DNA of 64,000 nt from Prolixibacteraceae bacterium JC049 (lineage in GTDB: Bacteria > Bacteroidota > Bacteroidia > Bacteroidales > Prolixibacteraceae): assembly GCA_023369685.1 (NCBI GenBank), contig SACZ01000006.1, positions 125,715 through 189,714 on the forward strand, read 5' to 3'. Shown one piece after another: positions 42,880 through 50,375 of this stretch (the first letter of the stretch is position 1; every line of letters begins with the position of its first letter). The notes under the pieces are model-generated. The model was not told the origin of the DNA and ran no database searches. It saw only the letters and a program-made list of their open reading frames with translations. The position numbers and the translations under genes were made by a program.

Positions 42880-43812
42880 CTAAACTTTTCGTCCCTGCCA
42901 GGTATCACGTTCTGCCAGGCGCTTTTCTACTTTGGCCACGAACTCAAAATTCTTCAACCCCCATTTGGGAGCTATAAGAAGTTGTGGTGGTGCTTGACTA
43001 ATAAATCGCTCCACAATAATCTTAGGACTCAATAGTTCCAGATAATCAACCACTAAGTCGACATACTCCTCGGCTGTATAAAGCTGAAACTCTTCCGGTT
43101 TATTTTCAAAGTCATGTTCTAAACGAGTTCCCTTATGAATTTGCAACTGATGCAGTTTCAGGTTCTCGACCGGAAGTTTTGATAATATACGGGCCTGATC
43201 TAAAATCTCATCTCTCGATTCTCCTGGCAAACCTAAAATCATATGGGCACAATTATGGATACCACGTTTCGATGTTTCAATAATGGCTCTTTCTGCAGCT
43301 GCAAAATCGTGTCCTCGGTTAATACGTTCTAGCGTTTCATCGTTACACGATTCCACTCCAAACTCCACCATTACATACCAATCTTTGGCAAATTCCTCTA
43401 ACAAATCCAATACTTCATTTGTCAAACAATCGGGACGAGTAGCAATAACCAATCCAATTACTTTCGGATGTTTTAATGCTTCGGAATAAAGATTCTGTAA
43501 TACTTCAATGGGACCGTAAGTATTAGAATAAGCCTGAAAATAGGCCAGATATTGCATGCTTTTGTACTTCTTAGAAAAGAAAGCCACCCCTTTTTCAATT
43601 TGCTGGGTTACCGACTCCTCCAACTGACAATAAGTAGGCTGGAAAGTTTTATTGTTGCAATAGGCACACCCTCCGGTTCCTACTTTCCCATCTCTGTTTG
43701 GACAAGTAAAACCCGCATCAATAGATACTTTTTGTACTCTTTCTTTAAAACGATTTCTGAAGTAAGTTGGAAAATCGTTGTATCGTCTATTGTGTCCCCA
43801 AGGATATGTCAT
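42880..43812 (-). CDS. TIGR01212-family radical SAM protein (YhcC-like)
   Basis: About 310 residues. The family signature near residue 35 is TCPNRDGKVGTGGCAYC, giving the three cysteines of the radical SAM [4Fe-4S] cluster. Other landmarks are YFQAYSNTYGP and MILGLPGE. I prefer the start MTYPWGHNRRYNDF at 43812 because homologues begin near the YPWG segment; an ATG at 43821 is three codons upstream. The reaction of this family is not settled. It is a single gene upstream of the hybrid kinase. Confidence 0.9.
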   Translation of the reverse strand: MTYPWGHNRRYNDFPTYFRNRFKERVQKVSIDAGFTCPNRDGKVGTGGCAYCNNKTFQPTYCQLEESVTQQIEKGVAFFSKKYKSMQYLAYFQAYSNTYGPIEVLQNLYSEALKHPKVIGLVIATRPDCLTNEVLDLLEEFAKDWYVMVEFGVESCNDETLERINRGHDFAAAERAIIETSKRGIHNCAHMILGLPGESRDEILDQARILSKLPVENLKLHQLQIHKGTRLEHDFENKPEEFQLYTAEEYVDLVVDYLELLSPKIIVERFISQAPPQLLIAPKWGLKNFEFVAKVEKRLAERDTWQGRKV

Positions 43813-43829
43813 ATGCTTCAATTTTGATG

Positions 43830-43862
43830 CAAATATATCATCTTATACCATATTTGCTTCAA
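43830..43862 (-). promoter_or_regulatory. Promoter of the radical SAM gene
   Basis: On the minus strand TTG (43860-43862), 22 bp, then TATATTTG (43830-43837). The predicted transcription start falls within a few bases of the upstream ATG, so the mRNA leader is very short or absent. Confidence 0.5.
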
Positions 43863-43912
43863 ATAATTTCTATGTAATTCTGCATATGAACAGAGTGGCA
43901 AACACATAAGTT

Positions 43913-43949
43913 CAAAAAAAGTCGAACCAAGTATAACACAATTCGACTT
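43913..43949 (-). terminator. Rho-independent terminator after the prolyl oligopeptidase gene
   Basis: On the minus strand AAGTCGAA pairs with TTCGACTT, followed by TTTTT, 26 bp after the stop codon. Confidence 0.8.
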
Positions 43950-43974
43950 CTATCAATTTTTATATCGTATTTCT

Positions 43975-46056
43975 CTATTTCTTGTTGAGCATCTCCATAA
44001 TGAAACTATACTTATCACAAGTTTCCCGAACACTTTTTTTAATATTGGAACTACCATGATGTCCAGCATTCCAATCCACACGTAGCAGTATCGGATTTTT
44101 CTGAGCATTCCTATTTTGTAATTCTGCAACAAACTTATAAGAATGAAATGGAGGGACGCGTTCATCATTATTAGATGTCATAACTAACATAGCCGGGTAA
44201 TTCACATTCTTTTTTATGTTATGATATGGAGAATAACTATACAAGCTATTAAATCCTTTTTCGTTATCAATAGTGCCATATTCTCCTTTATGAAAGCTTC
44301 CAACAGTAAACTTCTCAAAACGAATCATATCTAAAGGAGCAACTACAGGAATAACAACTTTGAATAATTCTGGGTTCTGGATAGCAGATGCTGCAACCAC
44401 CAAACCACCATTTGAAGCTCCCGTGGCGACTAACTTGTTACTATTGGTATACTTCTTCTTTATTAAGTCTTTGGCAACACATGTAAAATCATCGAATGAA
44501 CGTTGTTTATTCAAGCCTCTTCCTGCCAAACTCCATGCTCTGCCCAAATCTCCACTACCACGAATTCCAGCAAAAGCATATACACCTCCTTGTTTCACGA
44601 AGTAAATAATACCAGGATCATAAGTTGGTCTGCTAATCGTTCCAAACCCACCATAAGCCGATAAAATCAAAGGATTCTTTCCATTTAACTTCATTCCTTT
44701 TTTATGAACTAATAATACCGGAATCTTGGAGCCATCATCTGCATCACATTCAATTGTTGAATATGCAATATTTCGATAGTCGAAAGTAACAGTTGTCTTT
44801 TCAATCAACTTCTTCTTATATGTCTTAGTATTAAACTCATAATAAACACTCGGAATAGTATATCCTCTCAAGCCTAAATAAAGCTTTTCATCACCATTAT
44901 TACCATAAATTTGAACAGAAGTACCAACCGGGAATTCTAAATTGTATTTCAATTTCCCAGAATAACTATGAAAGGCCAATATACTTTTCTGGTTACTTTG
45001 ATACAAAGTTAGTATCTGATCTCTTAGACACTTCACATCTAAAAGAACAGCCTTAGAATAAGCAGGAATTAGTTCTACCCATTTCATTGGATTTTTAACA
45101 CTCACTCCCACAAGATGTGCATCTCCACTTTTTCTTAATGCCTTCAGAATAATCTGATCACCATAATTGTCTACAATAGAAAAACGTTCTCTTCTATTCA
45201 TTAGAAATGGTTTTAGCTTTTTAGCTGAAGAAGCATAATCAATATAGAAAACACTAATTGATCCACTTTTACTATTATATTCTCTTAGAAAGAAAAAACG
45301 TTCATCATGACTGACAGTATAAGAAAAACGGTAATGACTTCCATTTCTCTTAAAAATCAGCTTATCTTCACTTTGATCTGTACCTAAACGATGATAATAC
45401 ACTTCTTCATTTTTCATCGCCTCGAACTTTCCATTTTTCTGATAACGAGAATAAAAGAAACCATCCCCCTTCCATGCAATAGATGAATAAATTACATCTT
45501 TCAAATGATCTGCTAAATGCTTTTTATTCTCTATCTGCACAACTTTTACTTCGCGCCAATCGCTTCCATTTCTATTGAAAAGATATGCCAAATATTTCGA
45601 ATCTTTTGATACTTTATACTGCTTCAACCTTATCTCGTCTTGATTAGAGATATAATTGGGATCAACCAAAATATCCCAGTCATCTGTCAACTCTTTTTTG
45701 TAACACAATGATGCTTGCCCAATTTCAGAGTAATTAATTTTAGTAAAGAAATATTTTCCTAGTTTATTCGCAGACTTCCAATTACTACAATTATATTGAT
45801 CTACTGGTCTGTAAACGTCGTTTTTTCGAGCATAACTTCTTAATAAGTGATTACTTAGCTTCGTTTCTTCTTTCACCCACGATTTCATCTCTGGCGAATA
45901 GATATTCTCCATCCATCGATATGGATCTTCTACTTTATATTTTTCAAAAAAAGTATCGGTTACAACCTCTCTTTTGGAAGTTGGATATTCTACCAATTGA
46001 GCTTTAACTCCTACTACACACAAAATCATTGAAACCAAAATCAATAATCTCTTCAT
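43975..46056 (-). CDS. Prolyl oligopeptidase-family serine peptidase (S9A, exported)
   Basis: A 693-residue enzyme with signal peptide (cleavage near VKAQ). The N-terminal segment VEDPYRWMEN is diagnostic of S9A; a seven-bladed propeller follows to about residue 430. The hydrolase domain has Ser548 in GASNGG, Asp631 in NNDERVPP and His666 in AGHHGSS. By family it cuts short peptides after proline; the signal peptide puts it in the periplasm. It is monocistronic and not linked to the other S9 peptidase at 24.9 kb. Confidence 0.94.
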   Translation of the reverse strand: MKRLLILVSMILCVVGVKAQLVEYPTSKREVVTDTFFEKYKVEDPYRWMENIYSPEMKSWVKEETKLSNHLLRSYARKNDVYRPVDQYNCSNWKSANKLGKYFFTKINYSEIGQASLCYKKELTDDWDILVDPNYISNQDEIRLKQYKVSKDSKYLAYLFNRNGSDWREVKVVQIENKKHLADHLKDVIYSSIAWKGDGFFYSRYQKNGKFEAMKNEEVYYHRLGTDQSEDKLIFKRNGSHYRFSYTVSHDERFFFLREYNSKSGSISVFYIDYASSAKKLKPFLMNRRERFSIVDNYGDQIILKALRKSGDAHLVGVSVKNPMKWVELIPAYSKAVLLDVKCLRDQILTLYQSNQKSILAFHSYSGKLKYNLEFPVGTSVQIYGNNGDEKLYLGLRGYTIPSVYYEFNTKTYKKKLIEKTTVTFDYRNIAYSTIECDADDGSKIPVLLVHKKGMKLNGKNPLILSAYGGFGTISRPTYDPGIIYFVKQGGVYAFAGIRGSGDLGRAWSLAGRGLNKQRSFDDFTCVAKDLIKKKYTNSNKLVATGASNGGLVVAASAIQNPELFKVVIPVVAPLDMIRFEKFTVGSFHKGEYGTIDNEKGFNSLYSYSPYHNIKKNVNYPAMLVMTSNNDERVPPFHSYKFVAELQNRNAQKNPILLRVDWNAGHHGSSNIKKSVRETCDKYSFIMEMLNKK

Positions 46057-46179
46057 TCTTGTTGTTTTTTATTTTTAATAAGGTGGCAAAAATGGAAAAA
46101 GAAAATCTAGTATCATAATTATATTAATAAATATTTATCTCACATTTGTTCGTTACCGCTTTTCATCCTGTATTCGCTC

Positions 46180-46208
46180 TTGATATTCTTTAGAAATTCG
46201 TACTTTTG
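46180..46208 (+). promoter_or_regulatory. Promoter of the BatA-like gene
   Basis: TTG (46180-46182), 18 bp, then TACTTTTG (46201-46208), an exact TAnnTTTG match. The predicted start, near 46214, leaves a leader of about 22 bases. Confidence 0.7.
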
Positions 46209-46235
46209 ATCGTTGTAATTTATGAATAATCGCAT

Positions 46236-48284
46236 ATGCAATTTATATATCCATCATTCTTGTGGGCTCTTTTATTGACAGTAGTTCCTGTAATTATCTA
46301 TTTTCTAAATTTCAGACGTCATAAAACAGTCTACTTTAGTAATGTTGAATTTCTAAAACACATTAAAAAGGAACATAAAAGGCGCTCCAGATTGAAGGAG
46401 CTTCTAATTCTGTTATCCCGGATAATGGCCATTGTCACATTAGTACTATGGTTTGCTCAGCCCTATTTTTCTGCCAATTCAACTTCTAACCAACAGAAAG
46501 TGAATCAAACGGCCATATTCATTGATAACTCGATGAGTATGCAGACTATTACATCGGCAGGAAGTGCTCTGGAAAATGCAAAGCAGAAAGCCATTTCAAT
46601 CGTGAAGTCTTATCCTCGATCGATGCAATTCTTGGTTTTAAGTAATGGAGCCAATTATCGATATGCGACTTTTTCAAATGCCCAACAAGCCATCGAGTCG
46701 ATCAATCAGTTGGAATTCTCCAGTATATCTACCAACTACAATGATGTACGTGCGCAACTGAATTTGCATTTAAAACAAGAAGATAAAGAAAAACAATCGA
46801 CAGCTCTCTATTTCATCTCGGATTTCCAGAAAAACACATTATCAGAAAATAACTCCAACGACAGCCTGGCTATTCAACGTTGGATTCCCATTGAAACACA
46901 GCAGGTTTCTAACTTACTTATTGACACTTGCTGGTTCGATTCTCCTGCTAGAAAATTGAATAGATCGGAATCGCTTACTATATCTATTCAAAACAGATCG
47001 GAGGAGACATTTACCGATATTCCCATTCAGCTAAAAATTAATGAAAAGCTGAAAGCATCCGGAGCTGTATCAATTGGCCCGAATGAAAAGAAAGAGGTAA
47101 AACTGTCGTTTTCTCATTTAACTTCCGGGTGGAAATTCTGTAATATATCGTTATCGGACTACCCAATTGTTTTCGACAATAACTTCTACATGAGTTATTT
47201 TGTATCGCCTGCCATTAAGGTATTGCAACTAAATGGTAATGGTGCTACAGAAGATCAGTTTGTAAGTACTTTGATGGCCAAAGATTCTATCTTCCAGTTT
47301 GAATCCATCGCTGCCAATCAATTGCCTGCGGGACAATTGAACCGTTACGATGCAGTCTACATTTCGGGAGTAAAAGAATGGAGCAATGGACTAACTACTC
47401 AATTGAAACAATATGTCGATCAAGGAGGAACACTTGCCTTGTTCCCTGAGTTAGATGGTTCTGTGACTACTTACAACCAACTTTTAACTCAACTAAATAC
47501 GAATACGTTAGGAGGTTTAGATACTGTTTCTACTTCTATTCAGTCTATCAATAAGCAACATATTCTTTTTCAATCGGTATTTGAAAAGATAAACAACAAC
47601 GCCCTTTTTCCTAAAATAAATCAACATTTCAGAATTGCCACTTCAGCCAATTCTCTTGCTACTCCAATTATGAAATTCGGAGGAAATGAATGGGCAACCA
47701 GTTCTTCCATTTCAGGAAAAGGCAAAATATTTACTTTCAGCTTTCCTTTGAATAAAGAAGCAACCAATTTTGTAGAGCATCCATTGTTTATTCCAATTCT
47801 CTACAACATGGCACTAAACAGCCAGTATACTGGTTCGTTGCATTATCCAATCCATACCGAAAGAGTTGCTTTGCCGCTGCCTTATCCGGTTACAAGTACA
47901 AATGGAATTCGGGTTTTAGATGACAATACGCAAACCGATTTTCTTCCTGAGGCTGTTTTCATCAGAGGAAATCAATTGGTTGTGGATCTAGATCCAATGT
48001 ATAATCAGGCCGGACACTTTAAACTCTTCCAAACGAACCAACTGCTTAACGCTTATTCAATGAATATGAGCAGAAAGGAATCGGACTTGAACTGCATAAC
48101 TACTAATCAGCTTATGGAGAAAGCAAAGGAATATTCCAACTGTTCCGTTCTTTCATTACAAGCTAACGAGTCGGACGAAGCATTGGCAGAACTTCAACAT
48201 GGGAAACAACTGTGGAGATGGTTTGTGGTATTATTCCTATTATTCATTGCTGCAGAAATTGCAATCATTCGTTTTTGGAAGTAA
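46236..48284 (+). CDS. BatA-like membrane protein with von Willebrand A-type domain
   Basis: A 682-residue protein. The first 80 residues match the BatA N-terminal module of aerotolerance proteins: a membrane helix with FLNFRRHKTVYFSNVEFL and a second helix near 58-76. Residues about 85-205 resemble a VWA domain with the metal site DNSMSM. A periplasmic region and a last membrane helix near 658-680 follow. In Bacteroidota such proteins often sit in Bat or MoxR operons; here no MoxR ATPase or other Bat gene is present. The role is probably envelope-related but unproven. Confidence 0.88.
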   Translation: MQFIYPSFLWALLLTVVPVIIYFLNFRRHKTVYFSNVEFLKHIKKEHKRRSRLKELLILLSRIMAIVTLVLWFAQPYFSANSTSNQQKVNQTAIFIDNSMSMQTITSAGSALENAKQKAISIVKSYPRSMQFLVLSNGANYRYATFSNAQQAIESINQLEFSSISTNYNDVRAQLNLHLKQEDKEKQSTALYFISDFQKNTLSENNSNDSLAIQRWIPIETQQVSNLLIDTCWFDSPARKLNRSESLTISIQNRSEETFTDIPIQLKINEKLKASGAVSIGPNEKKEVKLSFSHLTSGWKFCNISLSDYPIVFDNNFYMSYFVSPAIKVLQLNGNGATEDQFVSTLMAKDSIFQFESIAANQLPAGQLNRYDAVYISGVKEWSNGLTTQLKQYVDQGGTLALFPELDGSVTTYNQLLTQLNTNTLGGLDTVSTSIQSINKQHILFQSVFEKINNNALFPKINQHFRIATSANSLATPIMKFGGNEWATSSSISGKGKIFTFSFPLNKEATNFVEHPLFIPILYNMALNSQYTGSLHYPIHTERVALPLPYPVTSTNGIRVLDDNTQTDFLPEAVFIRGNQLVVDLDPMYNQAGHFKLFQTNQLLNAYSMNMSRKESDLNCITTNQLMEKAKEYSNCSVLSLQANESDEALAELQHGKQLWRWFVVLFLLFIAAEIAIIRFWK

Positions 48285-48296
48285 CATGGAATTAAA

Positions 48297-48325
48297 ACAA
48301 AAGTGACTCGTTTTGAATCACTTTT
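48297..48325. terminator. Bidirectional hairpin between BatA-like and AraC genes
   Basis: CAAAAGTGA (48298-48306) pairs with TCACTTTTG (48318-48326 within a base). It lies between convergent stops 58 bp apart, but lacks a long T-run on either side. Confidence 0.55.
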
Positions 48326-48342
48326 GCTCGACATAGAGAGGA

Positions 48343-49248
48343 CTACTTTACAGGCACACAAATATCTACAATAAACTTTCTTTCGGGGTGTTGTTGAAAA
48401 TCATTGTGATGCAATTGATAAGGAGGCAAATCTGCTGGTTGGTATCCATTCTCAAAAATCCACACATAAATGGTTTTCCATGCCTGGGCAAACTCATGTT
48501 CTGTTACCTCAAAACTTCCTACTGCATATTTATGTGCAGCAACTGTCAAATGCCCAATTTCTCCTTCCGCTTTCATAGGCTTATCAACAATAATACAGGC
48601 GCTTTGCTGATTCTTCTCCTGTGGTGTAATATCTGGATCATCGTGAAAAACCACTGCTGTTTTCAATTCCGGATTACTCAGCAGTCCTTTGGGGCCAGCC
48701 CAACGCATTAGCGTTCCAAATGCCTGACCTACCTGATTAAATTCTCCGACATGGCGACAATACATCATTTCCATTTGTGGCATCTCTTTAACAACTACTT
48801 TTGCATTCATAATTACATCTTTTAGGTTGATTAAATTCTCTCTGCAAATGTAATCTGAATCTTCGTTGCGGGATTGCCATTTATTGCTCTGCAATTGCCG
48901 ATTCTTGCTATTTTCATCACGAAATGTTTGAGCACTTACTCCAAAGTGTTTCTTAAAATTCCGACAAAACACAGAAGCATTACTGAAACCGGCAACTTCA
49001 GCAATCTCTGCTACAGCCATTTGCCGTTCATTTAACAACAAACGAGCGGCCTTCTCTACTCGTCTACGTTTCAAATAGCTAATTAAGGTCTCACCAACCA
49101 GTGCCGTAAAAATTCGATGAAAATGATAAGGTGAAAAATAAGCAATAGAAGCTAGTGTTTCCACATTCAACTCTTCTGTTAAATGGGCTTCAATGTAATC
49201 AATTACTTTATTGATTCGAAAAATGTAATCTTGATGGTTATCGTTCAT
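48343..49248 (-). CDS. AraC-family regulator with GyrI-like ligand-binding domain
   Basis: A 301-residue regulator. The N-terminal 115 residues are the double HTH of AraC proteins (NVETLASIAYFSPYHFHRIF; VAEIAEVAGFSNASVFCRNF). The C-terminal 150 residues are a GyrI/SbmC-like effector domain (VVKEMPQMEMMYCRHVGEF, and HEFAQAWKTIYVWIFENGY). By family the C-terminal domain binds small, often aromatic or cationic compounds. The gene is divergent from the glycyl radical activase gene, so it may control that pair; this is inference. Confidence 0.92.
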   Translation of the reverse strand: MNDNHQDYIFRINKVIDYIEAHLTEELNVETLASIAYFSPYHFHRIFTALVGETLISYLKRRRVEKAARLLLNERQMAVAEIAEVAGFSNASVFCRNFKKHFGVSAQTFRDENSKNRQLQSNKWQSRNEDSDYICRENLINLKDVIMNAKVVVKEMPQMEMMYCRHVGEFNQVGQAFGTLMRWAGPKGLLSNPELKTAVVFHDDPDITPQEKNQQSACIIVDKPMKAEGEIGHLTVAAHKYAVGSFEVTEHEFAQAWKTIYVWIFENGYQPADLPPYQLHHNDFQQHPERKFIVDICVPVK

Positions 49249-49276
49249 TTTTTAGGTATGTAGTGATGATAGAGCA

Positions 49277-49306
49277 CAAAACTAGAAAGAATACATTTAA
49301 TGCCAA
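49277..49306 (-). promoter_or_regulatory. Promoter of the AraC/GyrI regulator gene
   Basis: On the minus strand TTG (49304-49306), exactly 19 bp, then TAGTTTTG (49277-49284), a full consensus match. The leader would be about 22 bases. Confidence 0.7.
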
Positions 49307-49467
49307 CAGCTCAATCATACTCATAAATAATTCTTGTATATATTGGTCTTCTCAATAATCATTGCTAATTTTATAGAACTATTGCTCCCCGCAAATAGCA
49401 GACCTACTTCTTTTTCACTAATAATCAAATCCCCCTTTTGACTTTTGACCCAATAGAATTATTACAT

Positions 49468-50364
49468 ATGTCTGATAGTATATCATATTTTGGTATTGAC
49501 TGGTTATCAAAAAAAGATGGTCCAGGAAAAAGAGTTGTGCTTTTCCTACAAGGTTGTCCATTAGATTGTGCCTGGTGTCATTCCCCTCACTCGCAACCAC
49601 AAAAAAGCCCTTTACTATATTTCGAATCGTTATGCATAAACTGTAATAGGTGTATGCAAGTGTGTCCCAACAGTGTCCATCAGTTCCACAATAATCTGCA
49701 TACAATAGATCGGACTAACTGCACACAATGCGGGAAATGCATTGAAGCGTGCCCCCAATCTTCCTCATTCAAAAAAGGCAATGCACTGGTTCTTCCAACC
49801 AAAACAGAATCAATAGAAGAGATTTATGATCAGCTGGAGCCTCAACTCGAACTATTGAGTAAAGACGGTGGAATTACTTTTAGTGGTGGAGAACCACTGC
49901 TTCAGGTGGATACACTAATAAAGCTGGCAGCAAAATGCAAATCGAATGGATTTCATACCGCTCTTGAGACAAGTGGAATTGTACCATTAAAATCAGTTCA
50001 AAAAATCGCTCCTTATATCGACACCTGGCTATTTGGCATGCGACTGACAACTGGAACTCCAACTATTTCGATTGAAACCTTGTACGAGAAATCATTGTCA
50101 GCATTTCAATTTCTAAAAACACAAAAACAATCGCAAGTAATTGTTCGAATACCATCTATATATAACCATACAGACACCCCAACCTACCTTAAAAAGTTAA
50201 AACAAATTATTGCTGATCATCCCAAACATTTAATTGATGTTCTTCCTGCCAATATGGAGGTAAATCATTATTACACTGCCAGTGGCAAAACATCAAACAT
50301 ATGTTATACCGATCAGCAAGCCAGAACTGCGTATCAATCGATAAATGAATGTTTAAACATGTAA
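49468..50364 (+). CDS. Glycyl radical enzyme-activating protein (radical SAM)
   Basis: A 298-residue activase. Radical SAM cysteines 30, 34 and 37 lie in GCPLDCAWCHSP. Two ferredoxin-type [4Fe-4S] motifs follow (CINCNRCMQVCP and CTQCGKCIEACP), then GGITFSGGEPLLQ and ALETSG. This is the activase class with extra clusters found with the eliminase-type glycyl radical enzymes, not the short pyruvate formate-lyase activase. The start MSDSISYFG at 49468 is preferred to an ATG at 49438 because a promoter-like GACTTTTG lies at 49440-49447. Its 3' end sits directly against the glycyl radical enzyme gene. Confidence 0.93.
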   Translation: MSDSISYFGIDWLSKKDGPGKRVVLFLQGCPLDCAWCHSPHSQPQKSPLLYFESLCINCNRCMQVCPNSVHQFHNNLHTIDRTNCTQCGKCIEACPQSSSFKKGNALVLPTKTESIEEIYDQLEPQLELLSKDGGITFSGGEPLLQVDTLIKLAAKCKSNGFHTALETSGIVPLKSVQKIAPYIDTWLFGMRLTTGTPTISIETLYEKSLSAFQFLKTQKQSQVIVRIPSIYNHTDTPTYLKKLKQIIADHPKHLIDVLPANMEVNHYYTASGKTSNICYTDQQARTAYQSINECLNM

Positions 50365-50375
50365 AAATTGAACAA

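Noticed and set aside
48388-48711. A 107-residue plus-strand open frame
   Set aside because: It is antisense to the GyrI-like half of the AraC regulator; no signal or motif supports it.
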